Below are positions 1-8,672 of a DNA stretch of 64,000 nucleotides, piece after piece. Origin of the DNA: Pigmentibacter sp. JX0631. Its GTDB lineage: Bacteria > Bdellovibrionota_B > Oligoflexia > Silvanigrellales > Silvanigrellaceae. Below the pieces are notes generated by a model, which was not told the origin of the DNA, ran no database searches, and saw only the letters and a list, made by a program, of their open reading frames with translations. Position 1 is the stretch's first letter; every line of letters starts with the position of its first letter. The translations under genes were made by a program, and so were the position numbers. The stretch is taken from NCBI RefSeq assembly GCF_029873255.1, contig NZ_CP123622.1:1824501-1888500 (forward strand), given 5' to 3'.

Positions 1-1148
1 TTATAATTGATATTGGTGGAGGATCAACTGAAATTGTTGTTGGACAATGGGGTGAAGAGCGTTTTGCAACTTCCCTAAAATTAGGTTGTGTACGTTTGAC
101 GCAAATGTTTCTTGCAAGTGATCCTTTAAGTGATGAGCATTTAAGATCTTTAGAATTATATATCAATACTAGACTAGAGCCCGTTCTTTCAGAGGTTGAA
201 AGAATTGGATTTGATATAGCCGTAGGTTCTTCAGGAACAATAAAAGCAATAAAATCTTTAGTGCTTGGGATTTTGAATACCCCTCCCCTTCAAACTATGC
301 ATGGTTCAGTTTTAACTGCAAAAGAAATTTGGCTAGCAAAAGAAGCCTTGTTAAAGGCGAGATCATTAAAAGAAAGAAAACAACTTCCAGGCTTAGACAC
401 TAAAAGAGCGGAAATTGTTGTTGCTGGACTGTTTGTTTTAAGTTCCATAACCAAAATATTGGGAATAAGGGAATGGACTATTTCATTAACAGCTCTTCGA
501 GAAGGAATTCTTTTTGATACTATTTTGCGGGATGGGGTGTGGTTACAAGGTGATACAACTGATGTCCGTTGGAGATCCGTCCGTTCATTTGGCCAAAAGT
601 TTCATATTGATGAAGCACATGCTTTTCATATTACTTCCTTTGCTATTAGTCTATTTGATCAACTTTTATTTAAGCACAATTTATCTAGTGCTTGGCGTGA
701 GTTCCTAAGATCAGCGGCTTATTTACACGAATGTGGTTTATTTATTGGTCATACTGGACACCACAAACATACTTTTTATTTTATCAGAAATGCTTCTCTC
801 CCTGGGTTTACTACAAGGGAAATGCAAATAATTGCAACAATTGTACGTTATCATAGGAAAAGAATGCCCAGAGAAAGTGATGAAGTATACTGTGATTTTG
901 ACAAAGAAATTCAAAAGGCAGTTAATATTTGCGCGGCAATTTTACGACTTTCTGTTTCTCTAGATAGAGGTCGGCAAGGTAAAATACAAGAGATTATTGT
1001 AAGAGAAAATTCTAATAGTAAAATGAGTTTGGTTGTTTATTTAAGAGCAACTCATGATATCGAACTTGAAATGTATGAGGCAGCAATTGAGAAAAAAGCA
1101 TTTGAAAATGTTTTTTCATGTTCCCTTGAATTAATGTTAGAGCAATAA
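1..1148 (+). CDS. ppx: Exopolyphosphatase / GppA-type phosphatase (5' end missing)
   Basis: The reading frame is open from base 3, so the gene begins before the window; 381 residues are visible. Near the start is DIGGGSTEIVVG, the second phosphate-binding loop of the Ppx/GppA branch of the ASKHA fold. It is followed by the family's KLGCVRL stretch and an AVGSSGT segment. The second half (from about base 600) has an HD-type helical domain, with DEAHAFHITSFAISL, AAYLHECG and HTGHHKHTFYFI, as in long Ppx proteins. The family hydrolyses inorganic polyphosphate or pppGpp in the cytoplasm. The first phosphate-binding loop lies outside the window. Ppx and GppA cannot be separated from this part alone; the HD-type tail favours Ppx. 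Confidence 0.9.
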   Translation, partial: IIDIGGGSTEIVVGQWGEERFATSLKLGCVRLTQMFLASDPLSDEHLRSLELYINTRLEPVLSEVERIGFDIAVGSSGTIKAIKSLVLGILNTPPLQTMHGSVLTAKEIWLAKEALLKARSLKERKQLPGLDTKRAEIVVAGLFVLSSITKILGIREWTISLTALREGILFDTILRDGVWLQGDTTDVRWRSVRSFGQKFHIDEAHAFHITSFAISLFDQLLFKHNLSSAWREFLRSAAYLHECGLFIGHTGHHKHTFYFIRNASLPGFTTREMQIIATIVRYHRKRMPRESDEVYCDFDKEIQKAVNICAAILRLSVSLDRGRQGKIQEIIVRENSNSKMSLVVYLRATHDIELEMYEAAIEKKAFENVFSCSLELMLEQ

Positions 1149-1177
1149 ATTTTATAATAAGTAAAGGGAAGATAACA

Positions 1178-3052
1178 TTGAATCGTAAACAGTACTTTAA
1201 AATTTATATCTTAGTATTTATTGCCTTATATTCAGAGTTTAATTTGGCAAATCAAGAAATGTTTGTTAATATTCCTTTAGATAAAAAATATGATGAAGAA
1301 TCTAGTAACGTTGTTATTGGGCAGAATCAATGTAAAACTATTGAAAACGGAATTTCAGGAAGAATTGTTCTTGAAAATTCCAACATCAATAAAAATGATC
1401 AATATAAAAATATTGTTATTCGCATTTTAGGAGTAGATTATACTAAACCTGATGGTATTTTCTACGAATATTATCCGAGTGATAATGGGTGTTTTAATTT
1501 AACAAATATACCTATTGGTAGTTCTATTATTTTAAAAATTTGGGATACTAATAACGTTTACTACTCAAAAACTGTCAATGTTTATGCAAATGCGAATTCT
1601 AGTTTTTATGAAATTCCTTTAAGTTTAGAAAGTAAAATATCCTCAGAATCAAGAACTGCTTTAGTATCTTCCCAATTTTATAATAAAGCAGGAATTTGTG
1701 GACAAGCTATTGGCTTACCGCCTGGGGACTTATTGGGAACTAGCATTTATGTAGAAAATGCGAATAAGAAAATATTTCAAGCAAATTATTCTAATGATTT
1801 TTATATTAGTTCAGCAAATTTAAAAACTCTTTCTATGAATGGCTACTTTTGTGTATTTAATTTAGACTCTTGTAGTAAAAATGAAGAAAATTGTTCGGAT
1901 AATCCAAATTATAATTTGTATTTTACTTTAAAAAATGGTGAGAAAAAAAGATTCAATTTAATAATACCAGCTACTTCTTTTTCAGATGGAAATTTCTTTG
2001 ATCTAACTGCAGGAGTTCTTAGACCAACAGAGCTTTATTCATTAAACGATGTTAACTCTTATTCTTGGATAAATGAGAAAGACAATGCAAAACCCTTCTT
2101 ATTTAATAAATTGGTTTTAGACAACTCTGAGCTAAATAAGCTAAGTTATTTTGCTACTGGAGATAACTTTATTAGAATTAACTACTCTTTGTTAGATCAA
2201 AATAATTTCAATCAGTTTTTCATAATAAAACCTAAAGAAGAAATATATACCCAAGATATGTATAATAGAATTAAAAATTATGATAATTATATTGAAGGGG
2301 AAGTTTTTGTCGACGAAAAAAATCCTTTAAAATTAAAAATATTTGATCCTAAATATGTGCATATTAGTAAAAATACACTAGATCTTATGGGGAATAAAAA
2401 ATTTGGTTCGATATTTTTTAGTTTAGATTTAAAAAAATATAATATTGATAATAGTTTTGTAAAGATAGAAGTTAGAAATATGAATGGGCTCCTTGTTGCA
2501 GAAAGTTCTGTTTCATCTGATAAAAATAATAACTTAGAAATAGTTAAATCTAATACTTTAGAATTAAATGGTGTTGTGCATAGTTTAGAACCTGGCTTAT
2601 ATCAATTTTTCTTAAAATCAAAAGATAGCAATAATAAGGAAATTCTTTTTACAACTTTTATTCAGTCTTTTTCAGGAAGAACTCAGGTTGTAACTGAACC
2701 ATTTGATCAATTAAGCATTGCTGAAAGTTTGCAAGAAAAAAGAACTTATGTTTTAAACTCTTCCACATTTAAATTGGAAGAAAATATCATACCTTGGAAT
2801 AATGAGATTTATAAAGTTTTTTTAGACTCTGATTTGTTAATAGAAGGTATTATACCTAGTAATAATGCAGATATAAATGAAAATATAGTTTTGAAAAATG
2901 AAATACGAAATAATATTTTTGCGTTGTATTCGGCAGAAGAGCTTTGTTTATTACCTAAAGATTTAGACTCAAAGAATGAAGTTACTCAATATAGTAATCA
3001 ACTAAGTGATAATTTAGTTGAAATTGATATGATGAAATACTATAAATCATAG
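1178..3052 (+). CDS. Secreted protein of unknown function with a carboxypeptidase-regulatory-like N-terminal domain
   Basis: This is a 624-residue protein starting at TTG, 7 bases after an AGGGAAG ribosome site; no better start is visible. Residues 1-25 form a signal peptide (YILVFIALYSEFNLA, cleavage near ANQ). Residues 60-150 have the pattern of a small beta-sandwich of the carboxypeptidase-regulatory/Cna-B type: SGRIVLENS, then GCFNLTNIPIGSS, then a V-rich closing strand. The rest is Asn/Ser/Lys-rich and predicted mainly beta. Cys residues around 215-235 (SCSKNEENCSD) could form disulfides. It lies 29 bases after ppx and converges with the dehydrogenase subunit, whose last base directly follows its stop. 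I do not recognise the whole protein; an envelope or surface role is inferred from the signal peptide only. Confidence 0.6.
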   Translation: MNRKQYFKIYILVFIALYSEFNLANQEMFVNIPLDKKYDEESSNVVIGQNQCKTIENGISGRIVLENSNINKNDQYKNIVIRILGVDYTKPDGIFYEYYPSDNGCFNLTNIPIGSSIILKIWDTNNVYYSKTVNVYANANSSFYEIPLSLESKISSESRTALVSSQFYNKAGICGQAIGLPPGDLLGTSIYVENANKKIFQANYSNDFYISSANLKTLSMNGYFCVFNLDSCSKNEENCSDNPNYNLYFTLKNGEKKRFNLIIPATSFSDGNFFDLTAGVLRPTELYSLNDVNSYSWINEKDNAKPFLFNKLVLDNSELNKLSYFATGDNFIRINYSLLDQNNFNQFFIIKPKEEIYTQDMYNRIKNYDNYIEGEVFVDEKNPLKLKIFDPKYVHISKNTLDLMGNKKFGSIFFSLDLKKYNIDNSFVKIEVRNMNGLLVAESSVSSDKNNNLEIVKSNTLELNGVVHSLEPGLYQFFLKSKDSNNKEILFTTFIQSFSGRTQVVTEPFDQLSIAESLQEKRTYVLNSSTFKLEENIIPWNNEIYKVFLDSDLLIEGIIPSNNADINENIVLKNEIRNNIFALYSAEELCLLPKDLDSKNEVTQYSNQLSDNLVEIDMMKYYKS

Positions 3053-3484
3053 TTACTTTGGAGGCTTATTCCAGAAGCCAAAAAAACCTCCGCATATTCC
3101 TGGAGGTTTAGTAAAATTACTTAATGCTAACCACTCAATAGAATTAGTATAGGTAACTTTCTTATTACCTACTTTACCTGAGTATAAAGTTAATATTATT
3201 TTTTTTTCAAGTTTACTTAATTTTTCTGAGGAATTTTTCGTTATTCTAGTGTCATAAATTTTTATTATTTCAACTCCAAAATTGGACTCTGTTTCTGCTA
3301 AAGAGTAGTAAAATGTCTTAATTAAATCTTTGTCTAAAGGAAAATCAGTAAGTTTAAGCGCAACTTTTCCAAAAGTATCTATGTATTTTTCTTCAAATTT
3401 ATTTTTTTTTGCCATTGATTGAAAAGGTAATAATAGCATACTAAAAAGTATTTTTTTTCCGATTTCTCTTCTTTGAATTAGCAT
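3053..3484 (-). CDS. Small subunit of a membrane-type sugar/alcohol dehydrogenase (FAD-SLDH small-subunit family)
   Basis: This is a 143-residue protein. The chosen start is the ATG at 3484, which has AGGA six bases upstream and lies 8 bases after the stop of the GMC gene; a longer ORF starting 42 bases earlier would overlap that gene. The N-terminus LIQRREIGKKILFSMLLLP has an arginine pair before a hydrophobic stretch, resembling a Tat-type signal. The C-terminal ILTLYSGKVG ... SIEWLAL ... PPGICGGFFGFWNKPP matches the conserved end of the small subunits that accompany membrane-bound FAD sorbitol/gluconate/glucose dehydrogenases. Its likely role is to escort the flavoprotein across the inner membrane and stabilise it there. 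No cytochrome c third subunit is next door. Confidence 0.75.
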   Translation of the reverse strand: MLIQRREIGKKILFSMLLLPFQSMAKKNKFEEKYIDTFGKVALKLTDFPLDKDLIKTFYYSLAETESNFGVEIIKIYDTRITKNSSEKLSKLEKKIILTLYSGKVGNKKVTYTNSIEWLALSNFTKPPGICGGFFGFWNKPPK

Positions 3485-3492
3485 ACCATTTC

Positions 3493-5103
3493 CTATATAA
3501 GATTTTTCTTTATAAAATCTGCGCATCTTAATGATAAAGCAGCAATAGTTAATGTAGGATTCGCTGAACCAGTAGTAGGCATGACTCCGGATCCAACAAG
3601 GATTAAATTTTTATGGTCATGGGTGACTAAGTTTTTATCTACCACAGAATCTTTTGCATTATCTCCCATTCGATAAGTACCCATGACGTGACCTGCTCCA
3701 TACCAATTATTCGAGATTTTTATATTTGTGCAATTACTTTTTTCAAGTATTTCTATACACTTTTTAGTTGCATCTGAAAAACTTTTCTTTGTATATTCAT
3801 CCAATGAAAAATGTATTTCTGGATGAGGAATGCCAATTGTATCAAATTTTTCTTTAGAAGGAACTATTCTGTTTTCGGGATTAGGTAACATTTCAGTTAG
3901 AACTGATAAAGAAACTTGTTTAGAGGCAATTTTATTAAATTCTTCTTTTAATTGTTTTCCATAGAAACCCTGATCAAGCAAACTAGTTAATAAAGGTTGA
4001 AATCCTCCTTCTGGAAAATTCCATCCATCATTTAGTAATTCTATTCTATACGAGGCAAAATGTTTTCGAAACTCCCCTATTCTAAATTTATCAATACCCG
4101 CTGTGGATAAGGGTGATCGAAATGGATAAATAGGTTTGGGAGTTGAACCATAGATTAAAATAATGGGATGATCTGCTAAATTGCGTCCAACTTGATCACT
4201 AGTGTTTGCAATTCCATTTTTAAAATTTTCTGTTTTTGACATCAGTAATAATTTAGCAGTTTCAATGCTGTTGGCAGCTAGAATAAATATTTTACCCTGG
4301 ATGCTTTCAATTTTTTTATCTGGTTTTTTATAATTTATGGCAGTTATTTTTCCTGTAGTATCACTTACAACTTCATAAGCTACTGCATTAGTTATCAGTT
4401 TAGCTCCATGCTTAATTGCTTTATTTAAATGAATAGTTGCATCATATTTAGCTTGTACAGGGCAGCAAGGAATACAGCTAGCACTACCACAGCAAGCTGG
4501 ACGTGAATCGAATTCAACAGAATTTCTAGCTTGAGGACTATGGCAAATTTTATAATCGGTATCTTTTAAACATTCAGTAAAATATTTATCGCTTAGTGTA
4601 AATGGAATTTCTGGCAAGGGGTAAGGATTTTTTCTTGGAGATCCTAAATCTTCATTATTATTTCCAGAAACACCGAGTTCCTGCTCTGCTTTAAAATACC
4701 ATTCTTCTAGATCTGAATATGAAATAGGCCAATCTATTCCAAGATTAAAATTTGTTTTCATTTTAAAATCTTCTGGAACAAGGCGTAAGCATGTACCCAA
4801 CCAGTGCCATGTAGTACCACCAGCAACCCTTAAATATGTACTTTTAAAATTTTCTTTTCCTTTATTAATAAAATAATTACTATTTATTGTTGTGGGATAA
4901 GGTGCATGTGGTTGAATTTGATAAGCAGATTCAGGTATTTTGATAGCTGTTTCATAATATTTTTTCATTGCGTGCGATCTATCTGGAAATGTACCGGCTT
5001 CCAGAATTGTTACTTTTATTCCATGTTTACTTAATTTATAAGCAATAAGTGAACCGGCTACACCTGAACCGACAATGACGACATCACTATAGTTATTAGA
5101 CAT
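3493..5103 (-). CDS. GMC-family FAD dehydrogenase with a [3Fe-4S]-type cysteine cluster
   Basis: This is a 536-residue flavoprotein. The N-terminus VVIVGSGVAGSLIAYKLSKHG is the Rossmann FAD loop (GxGxxG). The C-terminus GAGHVMGTYRMG ... GSGVMPTTGSANPTLTIAAL is the GMC C-terminal FAD/substrate segment with the catalytic His region. Residues 204-214 read CCGSASCIPCC, which matches the CC-x4-C-x3-C cluster motif of FAD-dependent glucose dehydrogenase alpha subunits, where it holds a [3Fe-4S] cluster. This suggests electrons leave to a cytochrome or quinone rather than to O2. The start is the ATG at 5103 with AAAGG upstream; an in-frame GTG at 5109 is the alternative. It is cotranscribed with the small subunit. 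The substrate (sugar, sugar acid or polyol) cannot be read from sequence. Confidence 0.88.
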   Translation of the reverse strand: MSNNYSDVVIVGSGVAGSLIAYKLSKHGIKVTILEAGTFPDRSHAMKKYYETAIKIPESAYQIQPHAPYPTTINSNYFINKGKENFKSTYLRVAGGTTWHWLGTCLRLVPEDFKMKTNFNLGIDWPISYSDLEEWYFKAEQELGVSGNNNEDLGSPRKNPYPLPEIPFTLSDKYFTECLKDTDYKICHSPQARNSVEFDSRPACCGSASCIPCCPVQAKYDATIHLNKAIKHGAKLITNAVAYEVVSDTTGKITAINYKKPDKKIESIQGKIFILAANSIETAKLLLMSKTENFKNGIANTSDQVGRNLADHPIILIYGSTPKPIYPFRSPLSTAGIDKFRIGEFRKHFASYRIELLNDGWNFPEGGFQPLLTSLLDQGFYGKQLKEEFNKIASKQVSLSVLTEMLPNPENRIVPSKEKFDTIGIPHPEIHFSLDEYTKKSFSDATKKCIEILEKSNCTNIKISNNWYGAGHVMGTYRMGDNAKDSVVDKNLVTHDHKNLILVGSGVMPTTGSANPTLTIAALSLRCADFIKKNLI

Positions 5104-5220
5104 AAGCACCTTTTGTTTTTAAAAATTTGTACTTAATCTAATTATTTAAGTCAACAAATAATTATTTTTAACAAAAGAATACTAATTTTAATTTTAGAAA
5201 AATAAATACAAAAAAGGTTT

Positions 5221-5679
5221 TTAAAATTTTTCATCAATTCCATTTTTTTTAATTATCGCATTTCGAGCGAGCTCATCGCACATATCATTATATTCATTGC
5301 CTGAATGACCTTTTACCCATTGCCAACTCAAGTGATGTTTTCTTTGCAGAAGAGAAAGTTGCATCCAAAGTTCAATATTTTTCACTGGCTTACCTGATTT
5401 TGTTTTCCAACCATTTTTTTGCCAATTTTCGAGCCATTTTTCAGTAAAACCATTTTTGACATACTGACTATCGGTGATAATAAGAACAGGCATAGGGCGA
5501 GTAAGGCTTTCAAGTCCTTTTATCACCCCAGTCAGTTCCATTTTATTATTCGTTGTATACTGCTCATAACCTGAAATGCGTCTACGTAACTCATTATATA
5601 AAAGTACGCAGGCCCAACCACCTGGACCAGGATTCCCAGAGCAAGCACCGTCTGTATAAAGCGTAACTTGTGAAGTCAT
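5221..5679 (-). CDS. rnhA: Ribonuclease HI
   Basis: This is a 152-residue protein that cleaves the RNA strand of RNA-DNA hybrids (R-loops, primer removal). With the start at 5679 (MTSQVTLYTDGAC), the catalytic residues fall at D10, E48, D70 and D135, with H125 in the flexible loop. This is almost exactly the E. coli numbering and is the reason for preferring this start over an ATG 30 bases upstream, since neither has a clear Shine-Dalgarno sequence. TDGACSGNPGPGGWA and the basic handle (ENWQKNGWKTKSGKPV) are diagnostic for the type 1 enzyme. It is divergent from the + strand envelope operon. Confidence 0.96.
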   Translation of the reverse strand: MTSQVTLYTDGACSGNPGPGGWACVLLYNELRRRISGYEQYTTNNKMELTGVIKGLESLTRPMPVLIITDSQYVKNGFTEKWLENWQKNGWKTKSGKPVKNIELWMQLSLLQRKHHLSWQWVKGHSGNEYNDMCDELARNAIIKKNGIDEKF

Positions 5680-5703
5680 TGTATAATGTGCTTTCATCGA
5701 GAA

Positions 5704-5721
5704 CTGCAAAGAATTTTGCAG
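5704..5721. repeat. Perfect 7-bp inverted repeat between rnhA and the divergent operon
   Basis: CTGCAAA and TTTGCAG flank a 4-base spacer in the 75-base gap between rnhA and the + strand operon. On either strand it could form a small hairpin, or it could be a protein-binding dyad for the divergent promoters. No T-tract follows that would make it a terminator. Function is unproven. Confidence 0.4.
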
Positions 5722-5754
5722 TTAAATTTTAGTAAAAATTGAAAGAGAAATTGA

Positions 5755-6381
5755 ATGCAAGCAGATTTACCACCACAAACTGAGAAAATCCACATAGAAA
5801 AAACTTATCCCATGGTGGATGATGTCTCAGCAAAATTAGTTCCCATAAAGAGTGAAAATCTAACTTTTCCTCGAACAATTTTTACACTCGGTATTTATAA
5901 TGAAGTTTTAACTGGTGCAACCAAAACAAATTATGATGCTACCGGCTATGGATTTTCAATGGGAATGTCGCATAAGATTAGAGGGATGTGGAAAGGAGGG
6001 TTAGATTTTCGATGGTCAGATTGGGCTTCGAAACGTTCTGATAACCCTGATTTAAGTCCTTTATCGATCTATTCAAAAATTGAAGGTGCTCCATCATTTA
6101 ATTTTTTATGGGGTGATAGTGTTGAAAAATATTTTCAGCCTTTTTTCACAGGAGGATTGGGATATACTTTGTTTTTTAGTAGTCGATCATGGTCAGCAAT
6201 TCAATCAAGATCCTCTTTAGGTCAATTTTCTCTTACGTATGGTATAGGATTTCGTGTAAAGTTAAGTAATTCGTTTGCAATTAATACCATTTTTGAAAAT
6301 TGGCGTGGTATTCAAACGTCAGACTTTACTGCTCAAATCTACAGAATGGAGCTGGTTTTTGGTGATGTTGAGAATTATTAA
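5755..6381 (+). CDS. Outer-membrane beta-barrel-like protein lacking an evident signal peptide
   Basis: This is a 208-residue first gene of the + strand operon, starting at ATG 5755 with AAAGAGAAA upstream; an in-frame stop lies directly before it. From about residue 38 the sequence alternates hydrophobic and polar residues with aromatic girdles (TIFTLGIYNEVLTG, GYGFSMGMSHKI, GGLDFRWSDWA, FFTGGLGYTLFF, FSLTYGIGFRVKL, YRMELVFG). This is the pattern of an 8-stranded porin-type barrel. No hydrophobic N-terminal signal is present and there is no room upstream for one, because rnhA starts 75 bases away. It is either translated without a signal, a truncated relic, or a barrel-like cytosolic protein. 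Its end overlaps the next gene by 17 bases. Confidence 0.5.
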   Translation: MQADLPPQTEKIHIEKTYPMVDDVSAKLVPIKSENLTFPRTIFTLGIYNEVLTGATKTNYDATGYGFSMGMSHKIRGMWKGGLDFRWSDWASKRSDNPDLSPLSIYSKIEGAPSFNFLWGDSVEKYFQPFFTGGLGYTLFFSSRSWSAIQSRSSLGQFSLTYGIGFRVKLSNSFAINTIFENWRGIQTSDFTAQIYRMELVFGDVENY

Positions 6382-7021
6382 ATCTGTTATTTTTTTAGTT
6401 ACTTTAAGTTTTTCTGCATTGTATTCTCAAAAACTTCTTCTTACAAATCCTGTTGGCAAACCATTGCCAGAAGGATCTGTAGTTTTTAAAAATCGCTCTA
6501 TAATGAGCTGTGGACAAAAAACTGGATTATCAGTTTATACATCTCTTGATATTCAAGCTATTTTAAGTATATCTAATTTACTATCCCAAGATAAAATTTC
6601 ATTGACAACAAATTGGGATACTTTTACTCCAAGTTTTGCTTCAACGTCATCATCACTAAATGAAAAAGATTTTTTAACATATCCAGCAGATGTTCAACGA
6701 ATAATTTTTTTATGCTTAACTTGGGATGAAAGTTATCGATTAAAATTATTTAATATTCCAATTGAAGCATTGGATGATATCTCTAGTGAAGTTATTAAAA
6801 AGAAACCATGGCAAAATTTACAGAATGAAGTTGCCGAAAGAATAGACGCTTTTTCTAAATTTACAATTCGAGATTTTGTTCATCTTGTATTGAGAGCAAA
6901 TACTTTTTACTACGTTAGAGGAGGATTAAATAAAAATCCAACTTTATGGTCGACTTCTTTTGTTTGGAAGGTTCCATCAACTGTGATAAATAAAAATTCT
7001 GAAAGTATTAAAGATGAATAA
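6365..7021 (+). CDS. Secreted protein of unknown function
   Basis: The gene encodes 218 residues when started at ATG 6365, which gives a clean signal peptide (MLRIIKSVIFLVTLSFSALYSQ). An ORF starting 90 bases earlier would bury this signal and run inside the upstream gene. The mature part has two Cys residues (MSCGQ near 40, IFLCLT near 120) and no motif I recognise. The start overlaps the upstream barrel-like gene and the end overlaps the acetyltransferase start, so it is translationally coupled in the operon. A periplasmic or envelope location is inferred from the signal peptide and from the neighbours. Confidence 0.6.
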   Translation: MLRIIKSVIFLVTLSFSALYSQKLLLTNPVGKPLPEGSVVFKNRSIMSCGQKTGLSVYTSLDIQAILSISNLLSQDKISLTTNWDTFTPSFASTSSSLNEKDFLTYPADVQRIIFLCLTWDESYRLKLFNIPIEALDDISSEVIKKKPWQNLQNEVAERIDAFSKFTIRDFVHLVLRANTFYYVRGGLNKNPTLWSTSFVWKVPSTVINKNSESIKDE

Positions 7022-7595
7022 AAAAAATACCCATTTAATTATTTATAAATGGAAGAACTCTTTTCATAAAGTAACGTTGGAAAATGATTTTTCTTTTCAA
7101 AACTTTAAAGATGAAAATATTACCAAAGAAGAGTTTAATTCTTTTCTTCCTTCACCCGAATTAGCTGAGTTAATGTTTAACTTGGCTGAAAATGATCCTT
7201 ATATTTGTTCATTAAGTAATCTAACAAAATTTGTTGAAAAATTTTATCAGAATAAAAATGAAGAATATTATAATTCAATTTTTCTGTATATTGAAGATGG
7301 AAAATTAATTTCATTTTTAAATGTAGTAATAAATTATGATGTAGCTGAAATTGATTATATTTTTTCTGGTAGACAGTATAGAGGAAAGGGAGTGGCAAAT
7401 TTTTTACTCAATATATTGTTAAATGTTATGACAAAACAAGAAAATTATAAGAAGAATAGAGTACTCCTTGAAGTTGGGATAAATAATATAGCGGCTTTAA
7501 CTTTCTATAAAAAATTCGATTTTAAACAGATTGCAACAAGAAAAAATTATTATAAAAATAAAGAAGATGCAGTTATTATGGAGAAAAGTTTGTGA
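7014..7595 (+). CDS. rimI: GNAT acetyltransferase, RimI-like
   Basis: This is a 193-residue protein. Residues 95-190 form a GNAT domain: YIFSGRQYRGKGVANFLL is motif A (acetyl-CoA pyrophosphate loop R/Q-x-x-G-x-G/A). LLEVGINNIAALTFYKKFDFKQIATRKNYY is the RimI-type motif B, ending with EDAVIMEKSL. In the family this enzyme acetylates the N-terminal Ala of ribosomal protein S18. The N-terminal 80 residues are extra relative to the usual ~150-aa RimI and are not recognised. It begins inside the previous gene and its TGA overlaps the GTG of the next. RimI-like is well supported; S18 as substrate is only inferred. Confidence 0.72.
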   Translation: MNKKNTHLIIYKWKNSFHKVTLENDFSFQNFKDENITKEEFNSFLPSPELAELMFNLAENDPYICSLSNLTKFVEKFYQNKNEEYYNSIFLYIEDGKLISFLNVVINYDVAEIDYIFSGRQYRGKGVANFLLNILLNVMTKQENYKKNRVLLEVGINNIAALTFYKKFDFKQIATRKNYYKNKEDAVIMEKSL

Positions 7596-8662
7596 AAGTA
7601 GGAATATTTCATACAGCTTTTTTAGGTGATTTAGTGCTTGCTAGTTTATTAATTGAAGGTTTATTTTTAGAAGGACATGAAGTATATTTAATTACAAAAA
7701 AATTGGCAGCTCAATTTTATCAAGAAGATAAAAGATTAAAAAAAATTATCACGGTTAATAAAAAAAGTGGTTTAAAAAAAATAAATTCAATATTTGAAAT
7801 AGCACAAGATATTTCAGATTTAAATTTAGATATGTTACTTGTTCCACATAAATCGATAACAACATCTTTGATTGTCTATTTTGCAAAAGTAAAAGAAAAA
7901 GTTGGCTATAATGATACAGCCCTTTCTATGGTCTATTCGCAATTAAGAAGTTTTGTGAAAGAAAAACATGAATGTTTGCGTTGTTTAGATATTGCACCTG
8001 AAAGCTTAATCAGTAATAAAATTAAAGAAAATTTACTTAAATTATCCCGTCCAGTTTTAAAAGAATCTAATAATTTAGTCGTTTTTATCGAAAAAAATCC
8101 AAAATTTTTACACAACAAACAGGAATTCTTTATTGTTTCTCCAGGATCAGTTTGGGCAACGAAAAAATATCCTGCAAAACATTTTGCTAAATTAATTGAA
8201 GAAATATTGAACTTAAATAAAAATTTATTTTGTATTTTAGCAGGAGGAAAGCAGGACTACGATGATGTACAAAATGTTTTAAGCAATATTGAAAATAAAT
8301 TATTGTTAACTAGAGTTTTAGAAACTGCGTCCTATTTGCCTTTACAGGAATTTACAAATTTAGTAGCAAAGTCAGCATTTGTAATTGCTAATGATTCAAG
8401 TCCTGTGCATATTGCATCTGGTTTTAATATTCCTATCTTAAGTATTTATGGGCCTACGTCTTGGACGTTTGGTTTTTATCCAACTTCAGAAAAAAGTATA
8501 TATTTAAATTATAAAGACTCAAACAATAATTTGTTACCCTGCCATCCTTGCTCGCCACATGGAACAAAACAATGTCCGAAAAAACATTTTAAATGCATGG
8601 AAGAGCTTTCTCCGTATATTTTGCTACAATCAGTTAAAAAGTTGGTGCCACAGTTTTTCTAA
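7592..8662 (+). CDS. Glycosyltransferase family 9, ADP-heptose:LPS heptosyltransferase type
   Basis: This is a 356-residue protein, starting at GTG overlapping the previous stop by 4 bases. The N-terminus MKVGIFHTAFLGDLVLASLLIEGL is the GT9 first loop with the G-D-L/V-hydrophobic motif. The C-terminal Rossmann half shows IVSPGSVWATKKYPAKHFAKLIEEI, CILAGGKQD and VIANDSSPVHIASGFNIPILSIYGPTSWTFGF, the sugar-nucleotide site of WaaC/WaaF enzymes. It adds heptose (or a related sugar) to the lipopolysaccharide inner core on the cytoplasmic face of the inner membrane. Cysteines near the C-terminus (PCHPCSPHGTKQCPKKHFKC) match the Cys-rich tail seen in many GT9 proteins. Which core position it modifies is not readable. 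Confidence 0.88.
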   Translation: MKVGIFHTAFLGDLVLASLLIEGLFLEGHEVYLITKKLAAQFYQEDKRLKKIITVNKKSGLKKINSIFEIAQDISDLNLDMLLVPHKSITTSLIVYFAKVKEKVGYNDTALSMVYSQLRSFVKEKHECLRCLDIAPESLISNKIKENLLKLSRPVLKESNNLVVFIEKNPKFLHNKQEFFIVSPGSVWATKKYPAKHFAKLIEEILNLNKNLFCILAGGKQDYDDVQNVLSNIENKLLLTRVLETASYLPLQEFTNLVAKSAFVIANDSSPVHIASGFNIPILSIYGPTSWTFGFYPTSEKSIYLNYKDSNNNLLPCHPCSPHGTKQCPKKHFKCMEELSPYILLQSVKKLVPQFF

Positions 8663-8672
8663 AGGTGGGTTT

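Noticed and set aside
8559-8672. N-terminal extension of the type III polyketide synthase
   Set aside because: It lies inside the heptosyltransferase frame; ATG 8673 has a strong AAAGGTGG site and gives the normal N-terminus.
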